Under the pieces are notes generated by a model. It saw only the letters and a program-made list of their open reading frames with translations, did no database searches and had not been told where the DNA came from. The translations under genes and the position numbers were made by a program. Shown here piece after piece: positions 12,708-21,184 of a DNA stretch of 45,482 bases. Origin of the DNA: a virus; IMG/VR virus record IMGVR_UViG_3300005747_000028, positions 1 to 45,482 of that record; one strand, 5' to 3'. Numbering within the stretch: the stretch's first letter is position 1; each line of letters begins with the position of its first letter.

Positions 12708-14765
12708 TTATTCAATAATCAGTTTTTTAGCTTCGGTGATATAATAATCATAATCAATATCACCATCAAAGTCAACCATTTTGTTACAAGTTTTTACTTT
12801 GTACTTAGATTCTATACCAATTTCTCTCTCCTTAGTAGGGTCTTTTGGCAACGGAGGCATAATTTTAATCAATTTACCGCCATTTTTTGAGGGGTAATAC
12901 CTACAAATATTCTGTTCTGGCTCTCGTCTTCCATCCTCATATTCTAACACAAGTCGAGAAGATCGTGGTACTTTTGTACGCAACATGAAATCCATAATAT
13001 CAGCATGGTTTTTGATGAATTTGGCTGCGCTCTTACCATATACCATTTCAGCTTCCGCTGCCTTCTTAATGACTAAAGCCGAATGGTTCTGATGCCAACC
13101 AAGTCCGTCATATTCGTAAGCCCCTTTGCGTTTAATACCCCCTTCCTTCTTGACCGCAATGTAGTTATTTACGTCGCGGATATACATCGCATCATAATCG
13201 ACAAACTCAAGTTCTAGTTTAACCTGTTCTTGCCACTTTGTAAACACGTCATCTGTCTGAGCCAAGTATTCGTTATCACAAGCAATGGTCAAACCATCAG
13301 TGTTCATTTGAACAACGGATACTGATGGTATACCCAGTAGTTTCTCGGCCAACAGGCAGAGGGACAGTTGACCATTAATTGTAATACTCATTGTATACAT
13401 TGGATCATAGAACGGACTGAACTTGTTGTTAGAATCCCCGTACACAGCATTCAGTGCCAACTTCATCATTCCGTTCTCAGGTTGGCTCTTGTCGAACTGT
13501 TTACGTTGGTTATACACGTCAACGTAGATGTCGCAGAACTGTTCTCCCATGTGAGCAGGGTAGATGTTGTTGGAAATAGCAAGATTAGGATAGTAAGAGC
13601 TTACATCGGCATCCCTCACAGTCCTCTCAGACGTGCTACGAACGATTTTATTAGATAGGCTGGCGTGGATACCACCCGTACCGAAATCAATTCTCAGACC
13701 GTCTACCACGACGTTTAAACAGGTAGCGATGTTCCACTTCCAATAGTGCGAAATCTTTCCTGACTTTAGCACTACTGGTTCGTGCCACCCGCTAGGGTAT
13801 TCTGACTTCAGTCTGGCTAACTCATCAGAAGAGGGTTCTTCCGGCAGTTTCTTTCGTTTCGTCAGAAGCTCCGCATACTTAGCTACCTCACCAAGGTCAC
13901 TCTCAAGAATCTCCGTAAAAACACCTTTAGTCTCTTTAATGTCCTGTTTCTCAAACCATTCTTTAACGGCAATAAACTCAGGTCGCTCAAAGTCGTAGTA
14001 ATCAAACAAACAATCCTTCAGAGGGATACTCTTTCGCTTGGTCTGTATGGGCTTACGCTTACGTCCGTCCATATAGAAGCATTTGTGCCCTTCTTCCTCT
14101 AGCTTCAGAATGAAATAGTCCTTACCAATCTTCGCATCGGAGTGGTTAAGGAAGTCATACTCATACTTCTCTGTCAATTCCTCGCGGAACCGAATAGATT
14201 TCAGCGTATGGAAATAGAACTCAAGTGTCTGATCCACATCATGTTCGTTATATACAATCAAGTTATCAATCTGATCGTGATCCAAATTGCTACCAATCTC
14301 ATAAGGTAAGTCTTGAATGTTATCAGATCGCATATTGAACTCAAGCATTTTCAGCGAGGTTGATCGGGCGGGGTTATCGAAGTGATGGATTTTATACAGA
14401 TCAATTTGTTGAACGTACTCATTCCTCACCGTGGGTGGAAACCCCGTTTCCCTAGCAATATCAATAACTTGCTGTGCTTTACGAAATAACTTATGTGCTA
14501 GTTTCTTACCGTCTGTTAATAGGTCATAGTTCTCCCTCTGGTCAAGCAACCAGTGTATTACTGGGTAATCAAACCCCTTGTTGTTGAAACCAACCATTCT
14601 CAAGTTGTTGTTGTGAAGAAAGTCAAGGTATTTGAAAATTACATCTGCATCGTTTTTGCGATCAGATATTTCATATACCCGTTTAATCTTTCTATCCTCA
14701 CTAATGGTGGCTAGGGTAAAGACATTTTTATATGTCTCAATATCGTAAATAAAGTCTCTTATCAT
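12708..14765 (-). CDS. DNA polymerase, family B-like, with 3'-5' exonuclease
   Basis: 685 residues. Exonuclease motifs: DFIYDIETYKN (Exo I, Asp and Glu), VGFNNKGFDYP (Exo II), YNEHDVDQTL (Exo III). Polymerase motifs: DADVSSYYPNLA (motif A, near residue 392), KLALNAVYG (motif B, near 440) and VVQMNTDGLTI (motif C, near 490). Motif C has Asn in place of the first Asp of the usual DTD. Replicates the phage genome with the primase-helicase, whose gene overlaps its start by 4 bases (GTGGGATGA). Confidence 0.93.
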   Translation of the reverse strand: MIRDFIYDIETYKNVFTLATISEDRKIKRVYEISDRKNDADVIFKYLDFLHNNNLRMVGFNNKGFDYPVIHWLLDQRENYDLLTDGKKLAHKLFRKAQQVIDIARETGFPPTVRNEYVQQIDLYKIHHFDNPARSTSLKMLEFNMRSDNIQDLPYEIGSNLDHDQIDNLIVYNEHDVDQTLEFYFHTLKSIRFREELTEKYEYDFLNHSDAKIGKDYFILKLEEEGHKCFYMDGRKRKPIQTKRKSIPLKDCLFDYYDFERPEFIAVKEWFEKQDIKETKGVFTEILESDLGEVAKYAELLTKRKKLPEEPSSDELARLKSEYPSGWHEPVVLKSGKISHYWKWNIATCLNVVVDGLRIDFGTGGIHASLSNKIVRSTSERTVRDADVSSYYPNLAISNNIYPAHMGEQFCDIYVDVYNQRKQFDKSQPENGMMKLALNAVYGDSNNKFSPFYDPMYTMSITINGQLSLCLLAEKLLGIPSVSVVQMNTDGLTIACDNEYLAQTDDVFTKWQEQVKLELEFVDYDAMYIRDVNNYIAVKKEGGIKRKGAYEYDGLGWHQNHSALVIKKAAEAEMVYGKSAAKFIKNHADIMDFMLRTKVPRSSRLVLEYEDGRREPEQNICRYYPSKNGGKLIKIMPPLPKDPTKEREIGIESKYKVKTCNKMVDFDGDIDYDYYITEAKKLIIE

Positions 14766-16507
14766 CCCACCTCTTTCTCAAATGCGTTGTGAATATCACC
14801 TTGGTCGAATACGGGCTTATCATCGCTCGTCACGTTACCTAGCTCTGTCTCACTTTTCTTCTCGTAAGGATCGTCAACCGACTCAAACCACGCTTTTTCG
14901 GCGTGGTACTTAATCCACCCAGCTTCACCAGTCATACCTGTACGACGGCACTTCGGCACCTGAATCCTAGTGCAATTACGAGTATGGGGATCAGGGTGAG
15001 TTTTGTCCCGACTCAGAAGAACCGTGTTGAATGTAATCTGGTTGATCGCACTCGTACCCTTAATGTCATATTCAGTAATTGCATGAGGGTCTTTGGTATC
15101 CGGCTTTTTGGCGTGAGCCACCTGAATCAAAGCAACCTTGCGCCGAACTGCTAATTTTAGCAGCTTATCCATGAATTCGTCAAGTACGCTGTTCTCGTTA
15201 GAAGGCACAGCCGCTTGTAGAGGGTCAATTACCACAACCTTTGTGTCCATTGCGTTGACCATCCATTCGACCTTATCAAACAACTCGTCAGAGCTTGTGA
15301 AAGCTCCTTGGTGGTTCACCGCGATCAACCTGCGATCATCGTGTACAAGCTCCTGAAACTCCTTATACAGCTTCTTGTAATCTAGAGTCTTGCGATTTTG
15401 CAGCGCAAGGTTTTTCTGCAAATGGATCGACAACATGGCAGACACAATATCCGCCGGAGTCGATTCAAGATATAGGATACCGGTACGATACTTAGTATTA
15501 ACAATCGTATTGTGAACAATGCGGTTGATCACCGATGATTTACCAATTGAGGTCAATGCACCAATTGTTGTAATTTCACCGAGTCCCATTCCTCCACCGA
15601 ACATATAATTGATTTCACCAAATTCTTCAGGGAAAGGTACAAGTTCTACATCTTTTTGATTTTCAAACTCATCCCACATTTGACCAAGTGTGACAATGTC
15701 GATAGGGCTATATCGTTCAGCCTTAAAGAACGTAGTCTTTAGGGCATCCGCTTCACCATTTTTCAAATATTCGTTCGGGTCTTTACGACTCAATTTAGCA
15801 ATGTATGCTTGACCCGGTTTGAGGATTTTAGCAACATCTTCGTTCGCTTTATGCCCAACCTTATCGTTGTCAAACATCAGAATGACTTTCTCAAAAGAGG
15901 CTACGTACTCATAGTTTGCCTGAATTTGCTCAAGGGCACCAGACTCACCGACTGTTGGTGAAACAACGGGAGTAGTTCCGTATTGCTTGTTAGTCAACAC
16001 TTGGGCCACAGAAAGGGCATCCTCTTCCCCACCAGTGATAACTAGGTACTTACCTCCTGCGGGGAAGAGACTTTGACCAAAAAGATCAGAGTGTTTCTTG
16101 TTCTTGCCGGTTACGTAAAAATCCTTTGTTTCGCATACTCGTGTTTTATAGGCAGTGCGCTCCCCGTCATCCGTAACAGGGTAGTGCCTTTTAATAGGAG
16201 TCATTCCGTTCATTTCGGAACGTACACCATATAGTTCACAAATTGACTTAGTGATACCTCGGTCCTTCCATCCTCTAATTTCTAGAGATTCAATTTCAGT
16301 AAAATCAACCACCTTATTTGTCGATTCCTCGCTATTTCCATTTTCCAAATCGTAATACTCCTCTACTTGTTTTGAATTATAAGGTCTGCTGCACGAATAA
16401 CAGAACCCATCTATTTTTCCATTTTCGTGTTTATAAATTTCAACGGCATCACTTGATTCACAGCCGTCTTTGTAGCAAGGTTGTTTTACCAAAAGTCGCT
16501 TACTCAT
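14762..16507 (-). CDS. Bifunctional primase-helicase (T7 gp4-like)
   Basis: 581 residues. N-terminal zinc ribbon near residues 9-45 (CYKDGC and FCYSC), Toprim segment ITGGEEDALSVAQ and ILMFDNDKVGHKA near 160-215, then a RecA-like DnaB helicase: Walker A GALTSIGKSS near 313, Walker B VVVIDPLQAA near 412 and QVAHAKKP near 450. It unwinds the fork and lays primers. Stop codon overlaps the polymerase ATG; start overlaps the gene upstream. Confidence 0.95.
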   Translation of the reverse strand: MSKRLLVKQPCYKDGCESSDAVEIYKHENGKIDGFCYSCSRPYNSKQVEEYYDLENGNSEESTNKVVDFTEIESLEIRGWKDRGITKSICELYGVRSEMNGMTPIKRHYPVTDDGERTAYKTRVCETKDFYVTGKNKKHSDLFGQSLFPAGGKYLVITGGEEDALSVAQVLTNKQYGTTPVVSPTVGESGALEQIQANYEYVASFEKVILMFDNDKVGHKANEDVAKILKPGQAYIAKLSRKDPNEYLKNGEADALKTTFFKAERYSPIDIVTLGQMWDEFENQKDVELVPFPEEFGEINYMFGGGMGLGEITTIGALTSIGKSSVINRIVHNTIVNTKYRTGILYLESTPADIVSAMLSIHLQKNLALQNRKTLDYKKLYKEFQELVHDDRRLIAVNHQGAFTSSDELFDKVEWMVNAMDTKVVVIDPLQAAVPSNENSVLDEFMDKLLKLAVRRKVALIQVAHAKKPDTKDPHAITEYDIKGTSAINQITFNTVLLSRDKTHPDPHTRNCTRIQVPKCRRTGMTGEAGWIKYHAEKAWFESVDDPYEKKSETELGNVTSDDKPVFDQGDIHNAFEKEVG

Positions 16508-16689
16508 CCCCCCTCCTGATACTTAATTGTTTCAACCATCATTGTAGCGTGGGTGTCTGACAAATCCCTACGTATTGTGTAGACGGCTTCCAGCAGTATG
16601 CTTAAATAGTACCCGCTGTTCATCGTAAACTTATTATCCTCGCACCTACTAAGGAAATTGTCAAGAAACTGTTCATTTTCTATATTCAT
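16504..16689 (-). CDS. Hypothetical protein
   Basis: 61 residues starting MNIENEQFLDNFL. ATG at 16689 was chosen because GAGGT lies six bases upstream; an open frame extends further but overlaps another gene. Helical, acidic. It overlaps the helicase start by 4 bases. Family unknown. Confidence 0.65.
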   Translation of the reverse strand: MNIENEQFLDNFLSRCEDNKFTMNSGYYLSILLEAVYTIRRDLSDTHATMMVETIKYQEGG

Positions 16690-16852
16690 CGAATACCTCG
16701 TGTAGTATAACACTTTCTGGTTCAACATCGAAAGAGGCGCAAAGGTAAGACACAACTTCCCACTTCTTCCACTCAGTCTGGATTTCACCAGATTTGTAAT
16801 GTTGTCGAGAATCATCGGGATTCTCTAGTATTTCATATTTATATATTTTCAT
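16673..16852 (-). CDS. Hypothetical protein
   Basis: 59 residues from the ATG at 16852 behind GAGGTAGGT. Begins MKIYKYEILENPDD and contains EIQTEWKKWEVVSYLCASFD. It overlaps the next gene by 17 bases, typical of this operon. No family recognised. Confidence 0.6.
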   Translation of the reverse strand: MKIYKYEILENPDDSRQHYKSGEIQTEWKKWEVVSYLCASFDVEPESVILHEVFDEYRK

Positions 16853-16926
16853 TACCTACCTCATTCGCTCCAACGGACGTACCAACGGTATTGCGTCAAT
16901 GGTATCGGTTTCAAGGTCGAAATAAA

Positions 16927-17127
16927 TCATGTCAACCTCATTACTAATAGACAGAGGACAGATAATAGTATGGTTCCTCCACAAACATAAGCCGCTCTAA
17001 CAAAAAATTTGTACATGACCGTGTGTTCAAGGTTAGCTAGGCAACACAACACTGCGGCGTAACACACCCCAAACAAAATGAATAGACAACCTACAATAAT
17101 GGAGGGGAAGATATTAGTATACAGCAA
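16927..17127 (-). CDS. Small two-helix membrane protein
   Basis: 66 residues starting at a TTG with GAGG nine bases upstream. Two hydrophobic segments (IFPSIIVGCLFILFGVCYAA and AAYVCGGTILLSVLCLLVM) flank a short polar turn, so it should sit in the inner membrane as a hairpin. Function unknown; superinfection exclusion or lysis roles are only possibilities. Gap 17128-17209 upstream has no confident gene. Confidence 0.5.
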   Translation of the reverse strand: MLYTNIFPSIIVGCLFILFGVCYAAVLCCLANLEHTVMYKFFVRAAYVCGGTILLSVLCLLVMRLT

Positions 17128-17209
17128 GGTCTATTCCTCATCATCAATAATAATCTCATACTCATTAGTCCGCTCGCGGAGTTGGAGTTGGTATGACGCC
17201 TGTTAGGTG

Positions 17210-17485
17210 TCAGCATGGCTTTTTGCCTTCCCATTTCAGGTAAACCACTCGCTTTCCGTGTGCCTCATACATGCGGTGAAAGTCGGCATCCCAAGGAACA
17301 AGTAAACGGGAATCGTCATTCATGGCAAACATCTGATGGCACCTATCACAACAAATACGCCTACTTTGCTGCGAAAATTCCTGAGTTGAGACGTACCTGT
17401 GCCCGATAAACAGGCATATCGCCCTGTAATCAACCGTCAGCCACCTAACAAAACGCCCGAGCGGACCCGGTGAAACTCGGATCAT
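17210..17485 (-). CDS. Small zinc-motif protein, DUF1660-like
   Basis: 91 residues. AICLFIGHRYV followed by RRICCDRCHQMF recalls the phage DUF1660 pattern (a hydrophobic GH segment and a CxxC-type knuckle). ATG overlaps the previous stop (ATGA). It belongs to the richer-GC accessory block at 17.2-19.1 kb. Confidence 0.6.
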   Translation of the reverse strand: MIRVSPGPLGRFVRWLTVDYRAICLFIGHRYVSTQEFSQQSRRICCDRCHQMFAMNDDSRLLVPWDADFHRMYEAHGKRVVYLKWEGKKPC

Positions 17486-17745
17486 TCCTCACCCCCGGCA
17501 GCGGGCCGCTCATCGTTGGCGTTATCCTTCCCCCGCTCAAATGTAGGGCTGTTCTCGCCAGCAAGTGCAGACGATTGGTGACTGTCCACATGACTTTCGT
17601 AGTACCACAAATGAATCAATGGATAATTGCGTGTCCTCCCGTTATCAAACACAACAAGTAGCGTATCCCCCTCAAGGGCGAAAGTTTCTACATCAGATAG
17701 AATTATCTTGTTTAGATTGTCTTTCGGGCTTAATAATAAATTCAT
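17482..17745 (-). CDS. Hypothetical protein, KTSC-like beta domain
   Basis: 87 residues from the ATG at 17745, preceded by GGAGG; an upstream extension exists but lacks a ribosome site. FALEGDTLLVVFDNGRTRNY then PLIHLWYYES suggests a small beta domain that weakly recalls KTSC proteins. The tail is low-complexity. Function unknown. Confidence 0.6.
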   Translation of the reverse strand: MNLLLSPKDNLNKIILSDVETFALEGDTLLVVFDNGRTRNYPLIHLWYYESHVDSHQSSALAGENSPTFERGKDNANDERPAAGGEE

Positions 17746-17746
17746 A

Positions 17747-18007
17747 TCAATCCTCCAGTGGTGATTTGTAGAGTGGGTATGATTTCCTACGAAACGGGAA
17801 TCGTTTGTTGAGTAGCACAATGTTCTCGGCCATTGGTGCGGTATGAATGGATGCAACAGGCGCAGCCTCCACAACATCGCGCATGAACTGTGCTGCGGAA
17901 CTAGCCGAAGAAGCAACGATTGAATAACTGTGATTTCCGGCTATATCTAATGCGAATTGCTCCAAAACCTCCGCATGCCGCAGCAGGTCGGATTTGGTTG
18001 GTTTCAT
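17747..18007 (-). CDS. Hypothetical protein, paralogous N-terminus
   Basis: 86 residues. The first residues MKPTKSDLLRHAEVLEQ parallel MKPTKAQALRYAEVLQE of the next gene upstream, indicating a tandem duplication. An Ala-rich helix follows (SSASSAAQFMRDVVEAA). Overlaps its neighbour by 4 bases. Function unknown. Confidence 0.6.
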   Translation of the reverse strand: MKPTKSDLLRHAEVLEQFALDIAGNHSYSIVASSASSAAQFMRDVVEAAPVASIHTAPMAENIVLLNKRFPFRRKSYPLYKSPLED

Positions 18008-18426
18008 GCGGTGTCGCCTTTTACTACTTTAGGTGGATTTTTCAGCGGGAAGCACATACCTTTGTATAGCCCCTTGAGCCACTCGCGCTCTTCACGCAAC
18101 CGCTCAATTTCCTTCGCCTGCTCTTTCAGTAGTTCGCGTAGCCTGACGTGCATCGACGTTTCGTATTCGCAATCAATTACATCTAATTCGTAATCTGGAT
18201 TTTCAATCAATGAAGCGACAATGCGTAGCTCGATGTTTTTTCTTGCGTTCTGGCTGATGATCGCCTGAATCCTTGGATGCTTCATGTCTGGTTCTGCATG
18301 CGCAAACTCACGCCACATTTTGGCTGATGCAATGCACGCATCCGCGTAGAGACTCCCCTTGAAGAAGTCGCCTTGTTCTTGCAAAACCTCAGCATAACGC
18401 AGGGCTTGGGCTTTTGTTGGTTTCAT
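18004..18426 (-). CDS. Hypothetical protein with C-terminal coiled coil
   Basis: 140 residues behind a strong AAGGAGGG site. N-terminal helix shared with the gene downstream; residues 95-125 (LRELLKEQAKEIERLREERE) form a coiled coil, as in many small accessory proteins of lambdoid phages. Function unknown. Confidence 0.65.
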   Translation of the reverse strand: MKPTKAQALRYAEVLQEQGDFFKGSLYADACIASAKMWREFAHAEPDMKHPRIQAIISQNARKNIELRIVASLIENPDYELDVIDCEYETSMHVRLRELLKEQAKEIERLREEREWLKGLYKGMCFPLKNPPKVVKGDTA

Positions 18427-18563
18427 TTTTTCCCTCCTTCTACTACTTCACCTGTTCCTTTACACCTTGGGCATTCAACTCTTGAAGCCCACTTAATCTT
18501 TTTTGCTGCACTCAACAACCTATCGAGGTGATTGCACTGAGGAAGGCCGGATTTGGTTTTCAT
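18423..18563 (-). CDS. Small zinc-knuckle protein
   Basis: 46 residues. ECPRCKGTGEVVEGG is a DnaJ-type CxxCxGxG knuckle, and a Cys lies nearer the N-terminus, so one zinc site is plausible. Both ends overlap neighbours in ATGA arrangements, which supports it as a real gene. Confidence 0.6.
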   Translation of the reverse strand: MKTKSGLPQCNHLDRLLSAAKKIKWASRVECPRCKGTGEVVEGGKK

Positions 18564-18919
18564 CTGTCGCTCCCTATCGCTTCATCAAGCGCAAGGATTC
18601 GATCCTGCCGAACAAGAACCCAGCCATCCGGCTCAGTGCCGTTTTGCATGTATGGCAAACGTGCAGCGGCCTTGATTCGCTCCAACTCTTTAGCCTGTTC
18701 AACAAACTGATGGGCGAGTGTGGGCGCTGCGGCTATAAATGTTGCGTTAGCGTTATCCTCATCTATACAACCAGTGGTATCCCAAGGCACTACTTTGCAC
18801 ACGACTGATGCGTCGTCTCCACAAATGCACCATGTCATACCGTTACGAAACCACGGCCCATCCGTAGCCGCCTCCAACAACGCTTCAACCTCGGCGGGTG
18901 TGTAGTGCTTGTCGGTCAT
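18560..18919 (-). CDS. Ea22-like accessory protein
   Basis: 119 residues from the ATG at 18919. The EAATDGPWFRN start, the central NANATFIAAAPTLAHQFVEQ and the following coiled helix are the Ea22/Ead layout found in lambdoid phages, function unknown. Its richer GC and its type suggest acquisition from an enteric-type phage. Confidence 0.65.
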   Translation of the reverse strand: MTDKHYTPAEVEALLEAATDGPWFRNGMTWCICGDDASVVCKVVPWDTTGCIDEDNANATFIAAAPTLAHQFVEQAKELERIKAAARLPYMQNGTEPDGWVLVRQDRILALDEAIGSDR

Positions 18920-19104
18920 CACTCACCCTCCAGTGGCATAGGAATCAAGCATTCGGGACGAGTCGCAAGAGTCAGAGTCAGTTCACTGACCCGAGCGAAC
19001 TCGGATATCCCGTGGTGTATTTCGGATATTTGCTTATGCAAAGCACCGATGTAGCCGACTGAACAAATAAGGCATGTCGCCAAGACTGGTGTTAGAACCT
19101 TCAT
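18919..19104 (-). CDS. Small membrane or secreted protein
   Basis: 61 residues. N-terminus MKVLTPVLATCLICSVGYIG is a hydrophobic signal or anchor, followed by a polar helix. ATG at 19104 preferred over a GTG three bases upstream. Overlaps the Ea22-like start. Gap 19108-19196 upstream holds only a possible 14-residue leader peptide. Confidence 0.5.
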   Translation of the reverse strand: MKVLTPVLATCLICSVGYIGALHKQISEIHHGISEFARVSELTLTLATRPECLIPMPLEGE

Positions 19105-19196
19105 CACTCACTCACCCTCCCGCTTCGCAATCTCACGCTTGATGTCAGTCATTTTATATCCCCATGTAACACTATCATAACTTTAATCCTTCTGTA

Positions 19197-19520
19197 TTAA
19201 TAAATCTCGTTACCACCGGCTTTTTTCATAGATTGGTATACTGAAATAAGGGTACGGGCATGTTCGCGTTTGGCGTAAAGAATAGTGTATTCCGCAGTAA
19301 CTGTTTCCTTATCATCTACCGCCTTTTTAAAATCAGGGTGCTTACGGGCTACGAGTCGTTTAGTATCTACCGCTCCCTTCGCATCAGAATCAAAGTGATA
19401 TGCTTCTACATACTTGATTTTGTCATCCGCTGATTTCATTGCTCCTGCGAGTCCACCATATTCCTCGGCTGTTTCAGCCAGAAGCTCAAGTGCTTCTTCA
19501 ACTTGTTCTTCAGTTATCAT
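19197..19520 (-). CDS. Hypothetical helical protein
   Basis: 107 charged, mostly helical residues (EEQVEEALELLAETAEEYGG; KHPDFKKAVDDKETVTAEY). AAAAGGA precedes the ATG, and it overlaps the nucleotidyltransferase stop. Family not recognised. Confidence 0.7.
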   Translation of the reverse strand: MITEEQVEEALELLAETAEEYGGLAGAMKSADDKIKYVEAYHFDSDAKGAVDTKRLVARKHPDFKKAVDDKETVTAEYTILYAKREHARTLISVYQSMKKAGGNEIY

Positions 19521-20103
19521 GTTTTTCCTTTTGAATTAGCGTGTACAAGGCGAAATATGCTGCCCTATCCTTACTCATTACACTATATGATTTGAATCGC
19601 TCAATCATTTTTTTAACGTGAGCGTTCTCCATAGTGTAACCTTCTTTATCATTGATTACAATAGCGTTAGCAGCTAAAGCAATATCAAAATCAAATGTTG
19701 TGCGGATTTGACGGTGCTTATACCAAGCCTGACAAATTGTTGTACTGAACTTATCAACTACACATGAAAAAGTCGGTTTCATCATATGGATGAGTTGTAC
19801 TTTCAGTCCTTGAAACTCAATATTGAAGATATGCTTAATATCTTTCATTGTTTCGTACTTCCAAGTGTGGTTGAAAGTAACGTGGTCGATTTTAAGTACG
19901 TCGTGGAACAACTCTTTTAACTTAATCTCAATAAGTCCTAGTGTCCAATGCATAGGTAGGTGAAAGTATAGATCAATGTCATTTGCTTCATTACCCATGT
20001 ACCAATCCCTAGGTGCGCCGCCAGCTACAATACAAAAAGGGTCTAATGATTCCACTCGTTTAAGTAATTCGTCAGCGATAGCTTTTTGGGATTCAATCGT
20101 CAT
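19510..20103 (-). CDS. Nucleotidyltransferase (Pol beta / tRNA NTase-like)
   Basis: 197 residues from the ATG at 20103 (GAGG nine bases upstream, 11-base overlap); an ATG at 20139 is possible. FCIVAGGAPRDWYMG then ANDIDLYF is the GG...RD...DxD signature of class II tRNA nucleotidyltransferase heads, with the two metal-binding Asp. It is less than half the length of a full CCA-adding enzyme. It could repair CCA ends, finish the tRNA-like genes without CCA, or act as a toxin- or antidefence-type transferase. Confidence 0.7.
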   Translation of the reverse strand: MTIESQKAIADELLKRVESLDPFCIVAGGAPRDWYMGNEANDIDLYFHLPMHWTLGLIEIKLKELFHDVLKIDHVTFNHTWKYETMKDIKHIFNIEFQGLKVQLIHMMKPTFSCVVDKFSTTICQAWYKHRQIRTTFDFDIALAANAIVINDKEGYTMENAHVKKMIERFKSYSVMSKDRAAYFALYTLIQKEKHDN

Positions 20104-20188
20104 CCTTGCAGTCCTCGCAAACGTATTCGCCGTACTCATTTTCTTCTAGTTCTGTGTACTCGCCACACTTTTCACATTCATTTACCAT
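20093..20188 (-). CDS. Mini zinc-ribbon protein
   Basis: 31 residues with two CxxC pairs, CEKCGEY near residue 5 and CEDCKDDD near residue 24. AGGAGAGGAAG precedes the ATG. It overlaps the nucleotidyltransferase start. Likely a zinc-stabilised adaptor; function unknown. Confidence 0.65.
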   Translation of the reverse strand: MVNECEKCGEYTELEENEYGEYVCEDCKDDD

Positions 20189-20315
20189 CTTCCTCTCCTG
20201 TCAAATAACCTTCAATATCTTCGTTGTCCATAGGTTCATATGCTTCATCTTTTCCTTTCATATGGAAGGCTAGAATGATGAAAATAATTACCGGAATAAA
20301 TATTAGAGCTTCCAT
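20178..20315 (-). CDS. Small single-pass membrane protein
   Basis: 45 residues. ALIFIPVIIFIILAF is a transmembrane helix at the N-terminus, with an acidic cytoplasmic-type tail. GAGGATTTAA precedes the ATG. Overlaps the zinc-ribbon gene. Confidence 0.6.
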   Translation of the reverse strand: MEALIFIPVIIFIILAFHMKGKDEAYEPMDNEDIEGYLTGEEDGK

Positions 20316-20699
20316 TTAAATCCTCTTATAGTGAGTATTATCTTTTTCAATTAGTCGTTGTAAATTAACTTGTATGTCTTTATCACACGGAACCCAGTCA
20401 AAGTTCAATTCCGGCGGAATGTCGTATGAATCTGAAAGAATCTTAACAGATAACTCTGTGTCTATGTTTACGCCTCGTCTGAGGCATTCATCGCATAGCT
20501 CAACATACCTGTTGCGTAGAAATTTGATCTTATCATAGAAGAACGTTACGTGTCCAGTACCCATTCGATATGAGGTTGGTGTTTTACGCAAGTCTACCGG
20601 CTTTTTGACGCGGGTAAAGATTCGAGGAAGTTCTCGTCGTTCAGCGATAAGGTGTTGCTTTGTAAGAAGTTTTGGGTCAACAAGATTAATGCGAGTCAT
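20316..20699 (-). CDS. denV: Pyrimidine dimer DNA glycosylase / AP lyase (T4 endonuclease V)
   Basis: 127 residues, close to T4 DenV in length and order: MTRINLV, QHLIAERRELPRIF, GTGHVTFFYDKIKFLRNRY, ELCDECLRRG. The catalytic Thr2 amine and Glu at ERRELPR (T4 Glu23) are present. It starts base excision at UV photoproducts. Overlaps the upstream gene by 14 bases. Confidence 0.95.
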   Translation of the reverse strand: MTRINLVDPKLLTKQHLIAERRELPRIFTRVKKPVDLRKTPTSYRMGTGHVTFFYDKIKFLRNRYVELCDECLRRGVNIDTELSVKILSDSYDIPPELNFDWVPCDKDIQVNLQRLIEKDNTHYKRI

Positions 20700-20961
20700 A
20701 TTCTACCATGTAACGCTGGACCATTTGATAATGGTGGGTTTCAAGTGGACAATTACATTCAAGAGTGATGCGGTTCTTAATAATTGTACCGCGAGGCCGG
20801 TCAAGAGTGTATGCAAAATGTGCAAATTGCAAAAATGACAGATCGGTAACAAGACTATTACCGCTAACAAGGTCTTCAATGAGGCGTTTAAGGTGAATCG
20901 TGTCAATAAGGTAAACAGTTGCTTTGTATTTGTGCCATACGAGGTATCTATAAGTTTTCAT
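20686..20961 (-). CDS. Hypothetical protein
   Basis: 91 residues with alternating beta strands (YRYLVWHKYKATVYLIDTIH) and several His residues near the C-terminus. TAGGAGTTTCAA precedes the ATG, the same ribosome site as the gene upstream. Family unknown. Confidence 0.7.
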   Translation of the reverse strand: MKTYRYLVWHKYKATVYLIDTIHLKRLIEDLVSGNSLVTDLSFLQFAHFAYTLDRPRGTIIKNRITLECNCPLETHHYQMVQRYMVEYDSH

Positions 20962-20970
20962 TTGAAACTC

Positions 20971-21138
20971 CTATTTTTTAAAGTAATATTTTTTAAGATG
21001 GTTCTTGGACCACCAACGTTCATACCCGCTTACGTACCTAACCTTATATCTATTTTTACCTTCCTCAGTGTAGTGCCCTATTACTTCACAACTTAGATTC
21101 GGAATACGCCTACTATATAACGTGTCACCAACTAACAT
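20971..21138 (-). CDS. Hypothetical SH3-like small protein
   Basis: 55 residues, basic: MLVGDTLYSRRIP, CEVIGHYTEEGKNRYKVRYV, then a Lys-rich end. The pattern suggests a small beta barrel. It is the first minus-strand gene of this unit, facing the plus-strand terminase-like gene across 46 bases. Confidence 0.6.
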   Translation of the reverse strand: MLVGDTLYSRRIPNLSCEVIGHYTEEGKNRYKVRYVSGYERWWSKNHLKKYYFKK

Positions 21139-21184
21139 TGAAACTCCTATATGTGATTGTTTTCTAATGGAAAAGAGGTAAATT

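Noticed and set aside
16856-16931. Minus-strand peptide FDLETDTIDAIPLV resembling an exonuclease motif
   Set aside because: The ATG is out of frame by one base and no in-frame start exists; at most a relic.
17128-17209. Minus-strand frame ending NEYEIIIDDEE, and a 41-codon frame from near 17218
   Set aside because: The first has no start codon after the upstream stop; the second is low-complexity and overlaps better genes.
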